Below the pieces are notes generated by a model. That model ran no database searches, was not told the origin of the DNA, and was given only the letters and a program-made list of their open reading frames with translations. Below, piece after piece: positions 17,814 through 26,308 of a DNA stretch of 47,471 bases; the stretch's first letter is position 1; each line of letters starts with the position of its first letter. Source of the stretch: a virus; the IMG/VR virus record IMGVR_UViG_3300025135_000685, positions 1 through 47,471 of that record; one strand, given 5' to 3'. The position numbers and the translations under genes are program-made.

Positions 17814-18881
17814 TTAAACGCCAAGGTCTTCTCTTTCTTTTTCAAAAAAGTATTCTCTTGCAACTTGAGAAACGTGCTTATTAATATCTTTTGGTTCAAG
17901 ACCAGCCTCGCTGATGATGTCCATTTCCTCCTTCATAACATCATTGATTACCATTCTAAGATAATCACCAAGTTTAGCTCTATCAATGTTTCCCCCATTG
18001 TTAAGGTCACAAGATTCTGTAACCATCTGGTCCAAGCGCCATGCTGGAGTAACCTTGTTTACAATTTCATGTATTTTATTGAGCCTCTCATTATCAACTG
18101 GCTTCAATGTTTTAACTTTAGATTTTCCAGCGTGCTTCTCGCCCTTAACCTTAAATCTGTAAAGTGTATCTTTAAACTCAACACTCCAAACATTTCCCTC
18201 ACCGATTCCAATGTAACCAAGCTCTCTTGCAACTGGACACTCTCTCTCAACTTCAAGCATGATTTCAATCATCTTATTCTGAGCAAGGTCTGGCCTATTG
18301 AAGTCAACATCAATTTCATATGTCTCAAAGTCGTGAATGTTGTACACCCTATCCTCTTTACTCACAGGAAATTTACTTGCATCAATCCAGTAGGATACGA
18401 AATCCTCATCACCTGGCTTAGAAACTTTTACACCGAAAACAAAAAGAGCTTTCTCTGGGATGTTTGTTATTCCCATTCCTTTTTGAATTCCAGGACCAGC
18501 CCACTCGCCATATACGGTAATTGTGTTCGTGTCAAGGTCAATCCCATTATCCTCTGCAAATTTTTTCAAAGAATTTACAAAAAAATCTTCATTGGAGTGA
18601 GCAAAAAATGCAAATCCAGCATTATCACTTTGAATCGTGATTATCTGCTCCTTAGATTGGGCCCACATACCATGAATATTGTTGTATGAAACACCAGCAT
18701 TTGTTCCATGGAGCTTAACAGTTCCCTTAAAAGTAAGGGTTGGCTTCTTAATAGATGGGTCATACATAGCATTGCCATTTTCATCAAGTCCAATGAATGC
18801 AATTCTCTCATTAATAGTCTTTACAACACCTCTAAATTGAAGAGTGCTTGGGTATTTAATTATTTTCTTTACTTGTGTCAT
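17814..18881 (-). CDS. Rnl2-type RNA ligase
   Basis: 355 residues. Motif I is KLHGTNAG with the lysine that takes AMP at residue 56; GEWAGPGIQKG, LFVFGVK, EGNVWSVEF and FKVKGEKH match the later nucleotidyltransferase motifs (III, IIIa, IV, V). Rnl2 enzymes seal 3'-OH/5'-phosphate nicks in double-stranded RNA or RNA-DNA, often repairing tRNA cut by host anticodon nucleases. The roughly 90-residue helical C-terminal domain is also Rnl2-like. No polynucleotide kinase gene is seen nearby. Confidence 0.92.
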   Translation of the reverse strand: MTQVKKIIKYPSTLQFRGVVKTINERIAFIGLDENGNAMYDPSIKKPTLTFKGTVKLHGTNAGVSYNNIHGMWAQSKEQIITIQSDNAGFAFFAHSNEDFFVNSLKKFAEDNGIDLDTNTITVYGEWAGPGIQKGMGITNIPEKALFVFGVKVSKPGDEDFVSYWIDASKFPVSKEDRVYNIHDFETYEIDVDFNRPDLAQNKMIEIMLEVERECPVARELGYIGIGEGNVWSVEFKDTLYRFKVKGEKHAGKSKVKTLKPVDNERLNKIHEIVNKVTPAWRLDQMVTESCDLNNGGNIDRAKLGDYLRMVINDVMKEEMDIISEAGLEPKDINKHVSQVAREYFFEKEREDLGV

Positions 18882-18885
18882 ATCT

Positions 18886-19071
18886 TTAAACTTTTAGGCC
18901 ATCATCCATAGAAAATCCATATCTCCTACGAACTTCTCCTTTTCTTTTTTCAATTATTTGCTCTTTTCTTCCATCAGACAATGTACTATCTGAAAGATTT
19001 TGTCTAACTTCTCTTTCTTTTTTAATCTGAGAAACTACACATCTAATTTCTCTTCTTGCTATTTCATCCAT
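18886..19071 (-). CDS. Small charged hypothetical protein
   Basis: 61 residues, rich in Arg, Lys and Glu, predicted helical. It overlaps the exonuclease gene by 13 bases and lies four bases before the RNA ligase gene, so the operon position supports it. No family recognised. Confidence 0.62.
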   Translation of the reverse strand: MDEIARREIRCVVSQIKKEREVRQNLSDSTLSDGRKEQIIEKRKGEVRRRYGFSMDDGLKV

Positions 19072-19736
19072 GGCTTCTTAATTTCATATTCTTTTCTAAT
19101 CACTAATAGCGTATCAAGACAATCTTGAACAGCCTTGTGTGTGACAACCTTTGGAACTCCAGCTCTTGAGAGGCAATCTCCAAGCCCTGGAGGCGCATCG
19201 TCCTTGAACCAATCAACATACATACTTGTTGGGTCAATTGTTCTATGACGAAGACTAATGTACTGACTCCACTTAGGAATGAGGTCAATAAACTTTCTGT
19301 CAAATGCATCAAAGTTTTTTCCAGCAGGTGTAATCACAAATGGAGCCTCCTGATAATTTGAACCGAGTGCCAGTGTAAATTCATCCTCTGTTTTTTTGCC
19401 GAAGTGTGGATATAAAAAGTCAAAAAAGTCTCTTGCAAGTTCCTTGAGTTCAATTATCCCATGATGCTTATCATAAGCATCTCGCTCTTCTCCTCTCTTA
19501 TAGTTTTCACGCTCAGCAAGAATCTTAAAAATTCTTGAATTCAAATTTATTGCAAAGGCTCCACCTTTGTACTGCTCATGTCGAATGATTCTGTTGTATT
19601 GAGGAAGGTCATCGAGTGCAAGGAGATTGTTGGTATCTTCAATTACAGCTCCAAATTCAATTATTTGAAGGTCTTCAAGATTTCCATCCTTACCTGGAAC
19701 ACCCGTTGTCTCAATGTCAATTGTAACAAATTTCAT
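19059..19736 (-). CDS. DEDDh 3'-5' exonuclease (DnaQ/RNase T superfamily)
   Basis: 225 residues. Exo I is DIETTG at the start, exo II is PAGKNFDAFDRKFID, and exo III is HKAVQDCLDTL, giving the DEDDh set. A stand-alone exonuclease of this type could proofread, trim RNA 3' ends or degrade short oligomers. A host-type promoter lies just upstream (19762-19792). Confidence 0.9.
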   Translation of the reverse strand: MKFVTIDIETTGVPGKDGNLEDLQIIEFGAVIEDTNNLLALDDLPQYNRIIRHEQYKGGAFAINLNSRIFKILAERENYKRGEERDAYDKHHGIIELKELARDFFDFLYPHFGKKTEDEFTLALGSNYQEAPFVITPAGKNFDAFDRKFIDLIPKWSQYISLRHRTIDPTSMYVDWFKDDAPPGLGDCLSRAGVPKVVTHKAVQDCLDTLLVIRKEYEIKKPWMK

Positions 19737-19761
19737 GTTGTCTATTATTTAAGTTAGACAA

Positions 19762-19792
19762 CAAAGGTATATCATTTTCAGGTAATCTACAA
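19762..19792 (-). promoter_or_regulatory. Host-type (Bacteroidota) promoter of the first exonuclease gene
   Basis: Minus strand TTG, 20 bases, TACCTTTG (fits TAnnTTTG), 25 bases before the ATG at 19736. Confidence 0.68.
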
Positions 19793-19793
19793 A

Positions 19794-19994
19794 TTATTTT
19801 CTGGATTTCCTGATTGCCCGAATTATGCCAGCAAATCCCAAGGCAAAAATTGATATACAAAGTCTTGAGAACCACTTATCGGGTGTGCTCGAAATTGAAT
19901 AAACAAATGCGCTAAGCAAGAAGAAACTACTTATGTAGTATAGGACTATTTCTATGAAATATGGCCCTGATTTTTCTGTATTATCCGATTCCAT
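19794..19994 (-). CDS. Small membrane protein
   Basis: 66 residues with two hydrophobic segments (about 11-30 and 40-58) and a basic tail (RAIRKSRK). It overlaps the next gene by 14 bases. Function unknown. Confidence 0.68.
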   Translation of the reverse strand: MESDNTEKSGPYFIEIVLYYISSFFLLSAFVYSISSTPDKWFSRLCISIFALGFAGIIRAIRKSRK

Positions 19995-20175
19995 TAAATG
20001 GTCTTTTTATGGTCATATAAGTTACAAAAACACCTCTTACAACCCACCTGGCCCAGGCTCCGTCATTTGTTGGAAAAAATCCATCCATAAAACTTCCTGA
20101 AATAAGCAAGTCTACCAATCCTATAACAAGTGAAAATAGGATGGTATAAATTATTGCGCTAATTACGTATTTCAT
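19981..20175 (-). CDS. Small membrane protein
   Basis: 64 residues with a hydrophobic N-terminal helix and a less hydrophobic second segment near residue 48. It is one of three consecutive small membrane genes (19794-20492), probably acting in the host envelope. Confidence 0.66.
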   Translation of the reverse strand: MKYVISAIIYTILFSLVIGLVDLLISGSFMDGFFPTNDGAWARWVVRGVFVTYMTIKRPFNGIG

Positions 20176-20492
20176 TATTCTCCTTCTATTTCAATACCAC
20201 TGACTGTTGTCATTCGGTGATTGATGATTATTTTTTCTGCAAGAAATTCTGTCTCCTGAGGTCCACACTGATGCTTGCTTGTTTTGAATATGTCATTCTC
20301 AAATCCAGGCGCATCATGAGTTTGCTCAAGATAGTAATATGATAATCCTTTTCTGATTTTCACAAACCACTTCTTCTCACCACTTTGGTAATCTTCCTTA
20401 GATAATTTATACTTTGGCATTGTTCTCACCTTAAGGACAACTCCAAGAATTATTGCTCCCAATATTCCTGATACGATAAAAAATGTAATCAT
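20175..20492 (-). CDS. Membrane-anchored small protein
   Basis: 105 residues: an N-terminal membrane helix (residues 2-22) followed by a soluble domain with many aromatic residues. Its stop shares a base with the next ATG. No family recognised. Confidence 0.7.
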   Translation of the reverse strand: MITFFIVSGILGAIILGVVLKVRTMPKYKLSKEDYQSGEKKWFVKIRKGLSYYYLEQTHDAPGFENDIFKTSKHQCGPQETEFLAEKIIINHRMTTVSGIEIEGE

Positions 20493-20509
20493 TGTTATTT
20501 GTTTTTAGT

Positions 20510-22462
20510 TTATAATACGATTTTAAAATCCACTTGTTTTCTTGTCATGTTGACTTTAGCAACTTGAATTGTTACCTCATCACCAAGTCTATAACTTTCT
20601 CCGTTGTTAAAGTTATTCACACAGAAGTTCTCTTGGTCAATATGTAAATTTCCACTCTCAAGAGTCTCTTTACTAATGAGTCCATCACAGCCATTTTCAA
20701 TAATCTCTACAAAGATACCAAAATCTGTGACACTTGATATAATTCCAAGAAAAACCTCTCCAACCTTATCCTTCAAGTATTCGCACTGCTTATACTTGAT
20801 TGATTCCCTCTGGGCTTTAGCAGCTCTATTTTCCATATCACTACAATGCTCACACTGAGAACCAAGTTTTGAGACATCTCCATTCTTACCCTTCAAATAT
20901 TCCCACAATAACCTGTGAGCAATTACATCTGGGTATCTTCTGATTGGACTTGTAAAGTGGCTGTAGTGCTTAAATCCAAGACCATAATGACCAATCACCT
21001 GAGTAGAATAAACAGCTTTCGACATTGAACGAATTGCAAGATTTGAAATCATCGCTTCCTCACCGCTTCCAACAGCTTGTTTCAACATTTCATTAAGCGA
21101 TGCTTTTGTTTGCTCAATACTTCCTGAAGTGTTGAAGGAATATCCAAATTGCTTAACAAATGCACTCAACTCCTGAAGTTTATCTTCACTCGGCAAGTCA
21201 TGCGTTCTGTAAACATACGGCTTTGTAAGTCCATATGAATAGGTTGCAACATATCTATTCGCAAGAAGCATATATTCTTCAATCAATTGATGGGCTTCCG
21301 CAGATTCGTGAAAGAATACATCAACTGGAACTCCAGCTTCATCAAGAACAAAACTTGGTTCTCTTCTATTAAAAGTAATGGCACCTTCCTTAAATCTTTG
21401 CGCCCTTAACTTCTTTGCAATATCATTTAATACTGGTATGCACTCAAAAGATTCAACATTACCACTAACACCCTGCATTGCAGTTATCTTAATTCCACCA
21501 ACCGCTGCCTCAATTACTTCTTGTGCTTGCTCATACGAAAATCTCGTGTTAGAATTAATAACAGTCTTCTTGAAGCTATGCTTAAGAACATCTCCGTTTT
21601 CTGAAATCTCAAAGATGACTGAGAACGTAAGTTTATCTTCATTTGGACGCAAGCTACATATTCCATTAGAAAGTCTCTCTGGAAGCATTGGAATGCATCT
21701 ATCAACAAGATATACAGAAGTTGCCCTCTCGTATGCCTCCTTGTCAAGAGCGCTTCCTGGTCGAATATAATGAGTCACATCGGCAATGTGAACACCAATT
21801 TCATAGTTTCCATTTTTAAGTCTTTGAAATGATATAGCATCATCAAAGTCTTTTGCGCTCTCAGGGTCAATTGTGATGGTTAATACATCACGCATATCTC
21901 TTCTCTTAAGAATTTCGCTTTCTGGTATTTCTACTGGAATTGCATTTGCCTCAGCTTCAACTTCTGGAGGGAAAGTGTAGTCAATTCCATGCTTAAACAT
22001 GATTGACCCCATTTCGGTCTCGTGAGCCTCAGCTTTACCGATTACTTTAACAATTATTCCTGTTGGATTCTTATCTTTTTTGTTCCATCGCTGCAATCTC
22101 ACAACCACAATTTCTCCGTCTTTTGCTCCACCAAGATTTTCCACTGGAACATAGAAATCAACTGGAGTTTTACTGTCAGAAGTTCTCACAAAAGCATATC
22201 TCTTTTCTTCATTGATGTCTATTACACCAGAGAAATCAAGAGTTTTTCTTGTTACAACACCAATTACCTTAGCTTGTTCTCCACTGCCCTTTCCACTTTT
22301 ATCCTGAATTATCTCAGCACTAACTAAGTCTCCATCGAGGGCTTGTCCAAGATTTTTCTTGTTAACAAACAAGTCTTTAAACTCTTTATTTTTTGCAACA
22401 AGGTGAGCGTGGCCATTTCTTGATAACTCAACTACTCCCTCTACCTGTTTCTTTTCTTTCAT
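20510..22462 (-). CDS. rnr: RNase R / RNase II family exoribonuclease
   Basis: 650 residues: cold-shock/OB domains in the first 170 residues, the RNB catalytic domain with DPESAKDFDDAIS holding the catalytic Asp residues, and an S1 domain near residue 560 (VTDFGIFVEII). The N-terminal helix-turn-helix and basic tail of the longer bacterial enzymes are missing. RNase R degrades structured RNA 3'-5' and, in E. coli, works with SmpB-tmRNA to remove non-stop mRNA. Phage-encoded SmpB and tmRNA in this window make the same partnership likely here. Confidence 0.94.
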   Translation of the reverse strand: MKEKKQVEGVVELSRNGHAHLVAKNKEFKDLFVNKKNLGQALDGDLVSAEIIQDKSGKGSGEQAKVIGVVTRKTLDFSGVIDINEEKRYAFVRTSDSKTPVDFYVPVENLGGAKDGEIVVVRLQRWNKKDKNPTGIIVKVIGKAEAHETEMGSIMFKHGIDYTFPPEVEAEANAIPVEIPESEILKRRDMRDVLTITIDPESAKDFDDAISFQRLKNGNYEIGVHIADVTHYIRPGSALDKEAYERATSVYLVDRCIPMLPERLSNGICSLRPNEDKLTFSVIFEISENGDVLKHSFKKTVINSNTRFSYEQAQEVIEAAVGGIKITAMQGVSGNVESFECIPVLNDIAKKLRAQRFKEGAITFNRREPSFVLDEAGVPVDVFFHESAEAHQLIEEYMLLANRYVATYSYGLTKPYVYRTHDLPSEDKLQELSAFVKQFGYSFNTSGSIEQTKASLNEMLKQAVGSGEEAMISNLAIRSMSKAVYSTQVIGHYGLGFKHYSHFTSPIRRYPDVIAHRLLWEYLKGKNGDVSKLGSQCEHCSDMENRAAKAQRESIKYKQCEYLKDKVGEVFLGIISSVTDFGIFVEIIENGCDGLISKETLESGNLHIDQENFCVNNFNNGESYRLGDEVTIQVAKVNMTRKQVDFKIVL

Positions 22463-22465
22463 TAT

Positions 22466-22726
22466 TTACCTTCTGTTATTGCACTCAACTATAGTGATTA
22501 ATGATATTTGACTAAGTGGAAGGAAGACCCTATGTCCCATCTCATCATTTCCCTTAACATATCCATCACTTATCTTGCCATCATAAATCCACATAGCTGC
22601 TCCATCAGTAAGTTTTACATCAAATCTGTCTTTACAATTTGTGGAATTAGTGGCTTTTCCAACGTTATCGCAGGAAGTTAAAGTCAGTGTTATTAATAGT
22701 GTTAAAATTAAAGTAATCTGTTTCAT
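22466..22726 (-). CDS. Small lipoprotein
   Basis: 86 residues. A signal peptide ends in a lipobox (LTLTSC), so the mature protein would start at Cys19 and be lipid-anchored. Four further residues fit a small beta-fold with two more Cys. It is first in a unit that continues into the RNase R gene, and is driven by the promoter at 22757-22785. Confidence 0.78.
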   Translation of the reverse strand: MKQITLILTLLITLTLTSCDNVGKATNSTNCKDRFDVKLTDGAAMWIYDGKISDGYVKGNDEMGHRVFLPLSQISLITIVECNNRR

Positions 22727-22756
22727 TTTTTGTTAGTTTATGATTTTCAATTTTTA

Positions 22757-22785
22757 GTTATACGAATTAAAATTAAAAATGTTTC
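22757..22785 (-). promoter_or_regulatory. Phage-type promoter for lipoprotein and RNase R genes
   Basis: Minus strand GAAACA, 17-base spacer ending in CG, TATAAC. About 30 bases separate it from the ATG at 22726. Confidence 0.78.
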
Positions 22786-22787
22786 GC

Positions 22788-23150
22788 TTATGCAAGGGAT
22801 TCATCAACCTCTCCAACCCACTCTCCATTAATTATTATATTGTGACCAATACCACTTGGCTTCGGCCACAACCAACCCTTCTTTTGTAGAACATCCATTT
22901 CTTGTTTGAACCTTCTTAGTGGTCTATATGGCAATAGAACATCTTCAAATCTATGAGCGATTTCATTTGTTATTAACTTAACAATATGAGCTTCATATGC
23001 TCCAGGAAGAATGTGTTTCATGTAGTAATAAATGTTTGACAAGTGTTGGTGGTCAATTTCATTTATAGGTTTTCTTTCGCCCTCAAATGTTTGCCAAATT
23101 GAGTTTTCCTCTCCACTATAAAATACCGTATTGTAAACATCTCTTTTCAT
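22788..23150 (-). CDS. Hypothetical protein
   Basis: 120 residues, with His-rich helical middle (HQHLSNIYYYMKHILPGAYE). It follows the 52-residue gene by two bases. No family recognised. Confidence 0.72.
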   Translation of the reverse strand: MKRDVYNTVFYSGEENSIWQTFEGERKPINEIDHQHLSNIYYYMKHILPGAYEAHIVKLITNEIAHRFEDVLLPYRPLRRFKQEMDVLQKKGWLWPKPSGIGHNIIINGEWVGEVDESLA

Positions 23151-23152
23151 AC

Positions 23153-23311
23153 TTATTTATTTTTTTCTAATTCTTCAATCTTCTTTAAAAGTTCCTCAAC
23201 CTGTTGTTCTGCAACGTCAAGAGCCTTGTATACAAACTCTGTAGTTTGATACTTAGTTCTAAATTTTGGTTTAAGGAATTCTCTTGATTTTATTTTTTCT
23301 TCAGCATTCAT
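23153..23311 (-). CDS. 52-residue coiled-coil protein
   Basis: An ORF from ATG 23311 to TAA at 23153. The second half is a heptad-like helix (LDVAEQQVEELLKKIEELEK). It exactly fills the gap between promoter 23317-23345 and the next gene, and the -10 hexamer is five bases from the ATG, so the mRNA is probably leaderless. Function unknown. Confidence 0.7.
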   Translation of the reverse strand: MNAEEKIKSREFLKPKFRTKYQTTEFVYKALDVAEQQVEELLKKIEELEKNK

Positions 23312-23316
23312 TGATT

Positions 23317-23345
23317 GTTATACGAAATTTTATTGAAAATGTTTC
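23317..23345 (-). promoter_or_regulatory. Phage-type promoter, leaderless arrangement
   Basis: Minus strand GAAACA, 17-base spacer ending in CG, TATAAC, then five bases to the ATG at 23311. Confidence 0.77.
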
Positions 23346-23352
23346 AAGGTTG

Positions 23353-24177
23353 TTATTGTGCAAATATTTTTGACTCTGGATGTGCTGTCAATCTCTTGAA
23401 TCCGTCATAGCAAAAAGTTTTGTCTTTTGTATATTTTTGAAGTGTTTCGAAATTAATGTACATATCTCCATTAATCATGGATTTTTTCCATTTGGTTGCC
23501 ACGTAATTTCTTCTCTTAAGAACCTCAGGAACTTCTTGTGAGAACTTTACATTATTTACAACCCTATTTGCAAGACCTGGATATTCATAGATGAGCGTGT
23601 GGTCCATACTAACTTTCTCATTAAGACTTGGCGCTCCACCCTCATGAGAATCCATTGTAGGAAAATATAGCCAGTTATAATGAAAAGGTTCGTACTCAAA
23701 TGTTACTGGTTGAGAGTCCATTTCTTCGCTCCCATCAAATATACAAAACACAAAGCTCCATCCCTTGTAGTTGGTTTCAAAGAAATTAATTAGTTCTTCA
23801 GAAACTTTAGGACCCGTGGCCCCTAATCGCTTTACAATATCTCTAACATCCTCTGCAATGAGAACATCATACATTCCAAGATTGAATCGGTCAAAACCCT
23901 TTGAATTAAAAGATAAACTTCTTGAGTAAATCCCATGACTCTCATCGTAGTCCAAGTGAGCTTGGTCCTCTATGTTTTCCAGAAACTTATTGTAATTTGT
24001 GGTGTCCATAAACCACTCTCTCTTTAATTTTCCTGGTATTGCCAGAATCATTGAGTTTTTCTCCCCAGACATATTCTGGGCCTTATTACTATAAGACATT
24101 AAGTGTCTCCCGTTATCAAGAGCCATAGACATGATTCTTGTCTTAGATAATTTTGCTTTAGCTGATGTAATACACAT
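23353..24177 (-). CDS. Conserved hypothetical protein with N-terminal Cys
   Basis: 274 residues. It starts MCITSAKAKLSKTRI and later has a pattern (YPF-like PVTFEYEPFHYNWLYFPTMD, then SMDHTLIYEY) that I associate with a widespread uncharacterised bacterial family. Cys at position 2 would be exposed if Met were removed, as in N-terminal nucleophile enzymes, but this is only a possibility. Confidence 0.68.
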   Translation of the reverse strand: MCITSAKAKLSKTRIMSMALDNGRHLMSYSNKAQNMSGEKNSMILAIPGKLKREWFMDTTNYNKFLENIEDQAHLDYDESHGIYSRSLSFNSKGFDRFNLGMYDVLIAEDVRDIVKRLGATGPKVSEELINFFETNYKGWSFVFCIFDGSEEMDSQPVTFEYEPFHYNWLYFPTMDSHEGGAPSLNEKVSMDHTLIYEYPGLANRVVNNVKFSQEVPEVLKRRNYVATKWKKSMINGDMYINFETLQKYTKDKTFCYDGFKRLTAHPESKIFAQ

Positions 24178-24179
24178 AG

Positions 24180-25238
24180 TTATGAATTTAATATTTTTTC
24201 AAGTTTTTCAGTATTGATATGTTTGCTACCAATGAATTCAAAAGCACCTCTCCACTCTTCTCCAGAAGAATATTCTTCCTTAGTGGCAAATATTTTCTTG
24301 TGATAAAGAAATGCTTCAACTTCAGAAGCCAATTCAAACATTTGAGGTTGTTTTATGAGACCAGCATATTTACTACTCAAATGAGCAACATTTTTGTTTT
24401 CCACCTTTGACTTACCAAGCAATAGTTTTGAAACCGAGGTTGCTGAGTGTGAGGAAGGGAGGTCTCGGTATGCAATCATTATGTCTTTAATAACTCCAGT
24501 ATCATCAATCGAATTATCAGTACCAGAATCAAAAATCATCAAGCACATTTCGTTTTCAAAATCTTGAAATGACTTATCACTCCAATTTCTTGTTCTATTT
24601 TGAAATTCATGAGGCAAATGTAGCTCATCAAGTTCCACGACTTCTCTTATATACAATGGAAATTGAGAATCTTTTATATATTGTTTAAGGTCAATGTTAT
24701 ATTGAACGTCTGAGTTAACGCCTGGTAAGTGAAATTTCCAATCCCATTCATCATTACTTAATCTATTATCAAAGTATTTATAAAATTCTTCATTTTTATA
24801 AATCATCTGCTTACTCTGAGAAAAGTGCTTACGACCACCCTCTATAGGGAATTCTATCTTATATTCCTCAATACACCCGATTGCATCAGGATATGAGCAA
24901 TAATGAACCCCAAGCCCAAGGTTGAAGAAACAATTTTTCTCCCAGTCATAGTGATGACCGTTGCATAGCAATAATTCAGCACCAGATTCAATCATAAAAT
25001 TAACTCTTGACTTCTTCATTCTCTTGAACATGTCTGACTGAGTTTTTGTAGTTGCCTCGAAGCTACCAAGCTTCTTTGGAATATCCCACCCATACTTATC
25101 GGTCATGAATATAATCAATCCATTACTTGATTGGAAAATCTTAGAAATCTTATAGTTCATGTCACGATGAAAATGCATTGTTTCTGTAGTGGATTTCCAT
25201 GTATCACCTACTGCTGGGAATATTTGATTTTGTCTCAT
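24180..25238 (-). CDS. Hypothetical protein
   Basis: 352 residues, soluble, mixed composition, with a His-rich region near residues 90-110. It overlaps nothing and has a two-base gap to both neighbours, so it is in one operon with the M23-like gene and the preceding gene. No family recognised. Confidence 0.72.
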   Translation of the reverse strand: MRQNQIFPAVGDTWKSTTETMHFHRDMNYKISKIFQSSNGLIIFMTDKYGWDIPKKLGSFEATTKTQSDMFKRMKKSRVNFMIESGAELLLCNGHHYDWEKNCFFNLGLGVHYCSYPDAIGCIEEYKIEFPIEGGRKHFSQSKQMIYKNEEFYKYFDNRLSNDEWDWKFHLPGVNSDVQYNIDLKQYIKDSQFPLYIREVVELDELHLPHEFQNRTRNWSDKSFQDFENEMCLMIFDSGTDNSIDDTGVIKDIMIAYRDLPSSHSATSVSKLLLGKSKVENKNVAHLSSKYAGLIKQPQMFELASEVEAFLYHKKIFATKEEYSSGEEWRGAFEFIGSKHINTEKLEKILNS

Positions 25239-25240
25239 AC

Positions 25241-25723
25241 TTATTGATTTATTTTATTCAAATTAGGAGTTGGGTCAAGGAGGGTTTTTGGCTTTTGTTG
25301 ACCATGCTTCCACCAAACTGTCTCAGTCATATCAATGCTGTACAACTCCATGTGAAGCATTGTCATCGGAAGAGCCTTGTCTTTTTTTAAAACAGTCTTA
25401 ACAACCCCAATGACATCTCCAGCAGATATAATTTGCCCCACCACTACGCTTGATTCAAGTTCCCCATATACAACAACACCGCTTTCACCCTCAATCCAAA
25501 CAGCATCTGTATCTCGCCACCATGGTGAACCAGCGTTGGACCCAGTGAATGCTTCTATATTTTTTACAACACCACTCTCAACAGCAATAACTTTACTATC
25601 TGGCTCGCAATAAATATCTACGCCAGTATGAATATCATGTTTTCTGACAAACCCAAAAGAACCAGGCTCAATTGAACTTGGTAACTTTTTTTCTACAGAT
25701 GGTATGGGCCAAATCCAACTCAT
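25241..25723 (-). CDS. M23 (LytM/lysostaphin-like) peptidase-fold protein, possibly degenerate
   Basis: 160 residues. HTGVD supplies the first zinc His and Asp, SGVV and GQIISAGDVIG match the beta-sheet core, and MLHMELY aligns with the HxH motif. Only the second His of HxH is kept; the first, a catalytic residue in the family, is Met. M23 enzymes cut peptidoglycan peptide bonds. There is no signal peptide, so it could be a virion-associated or lysis-linked protein, or a non-catalytic relative. Confidence 0.7.
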   Translation of the reverse strand: MSWIWPIPSVEKKLPSSIEPGSFGFVRKHDIHTGVDIYCEPDSKVIAVESGVVKNIEAFTGSNAGSPWWRDTDAVWIEGESGVVVYGELESSVVVGQIISAGDVIGVVKTVLKKDKALPMTMLHMELYSIDMTETVWWKHGQQKPKTLLDPTPNLNKINQ

Positions 25724-25972
25724 TTAATATCCTAACACTCTAAGGTATCCCTGATTATTAATATCACCTATTTCATATCGAAAATTATGTCTATCGAGAA
25801 CTGCCTTGGCGAGTCTATGCATATCTGTAGAATTACCAGTAACTATGTCGTGTGGGTATTCGGTCATAAAAATATGATTCTCAACCACTCTATCAACATC
25901 AATGTGTTTAATTCCATGTAAGTCGAGAGTTCTACTTATTTCTTTAATCTTATTTTTACGACCCCTTGGCAT
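25724..25972 (-). CDS. Hypothetical protein
   Basis: 82 residues with a basic start (PRGRKNKIKE) and a small alpha/beta body. The segment LDLHGIKHIDVDRVVENHI resembles the LDLHG opening of small MutS-related (Smr) domains, but the rest is too short to confirm this. Confidence 0.62.
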   Translation of the reverse strand: MPRGRKNKIKEISRTLDLHGIKHIDVDRVVENHIFMTEYPHDIVTGNSTDMHRLAKAVLDRHNFRYEIGDINNQGYLRVLGY

Positions 25973-26001
25973 CTTTTTCTAAATTTAGACATGATTCAAT
26001 T

Positions 26002-26217
26002 TTAGGAGACCTTGGGTCCCTTCATCTTATGTCTAATTATTTCTCCAGCCAAGAAAACAACAACTCCCCAAGCAAAAAAGAAGAAATTTAAAGCAAATAC
26101 AAAAAGAACTACAAGCCAGTGGCTCATAAAACTTTTTCTATATCTCAAATAGTAAATTACTGTGATTATTACTGCTATCGCAAATACAATCCAAATTGGT
26201 AATCCTGATACAATCAT
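26002..26217 (-). CDS. Small membrane protein
   Basis: 71 residues with two strongly hydrophobic helices (about 4-23 and 32-57) joined by a basic loop (YLRYRKSFM). Driven by the promoter at 26244-26272. Function unknown. Confidence 0.7.
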   Translation of the reverse strand: MIVSGLPIWIVFAIAVIITVIYYLRYRKSFMSHWLVVLFVFALNFFFFAWGVVVFLAGEIIRHKMKGPKVS

Positions 26218-26243
26218 AGTTATTTTTGTTTTTTAAATTTTTA

Positions 26244-26272
26244 ATTATACGATATTAATTAAAAAATGTTTC
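26244..26272 (-). promoter_or_regulatory. Phage-type promoter for 26217 gene and downstream unit
   Basis: Minus strand GAAACA, 17-base spacer ending in CG, TATAAT, a perfect match to the shared motif. Confidence 0.8.
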
Positions 26273-26308
26273 AACAAAATAGCAGCCAATCAGATGGCCA
26301 CCTTTATT

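Noticed and set aside
17808-18689. 293-residue open frame on the plus strand
   Set aside because: It is antisense to the RNA ligase gene, which has all nucleotidyltransferase motifs; composition is unlike a real protein.
21378-21770. 130-residue plus-strand frame
   Set aside because: Antisense to the RNB domain of RNase R.
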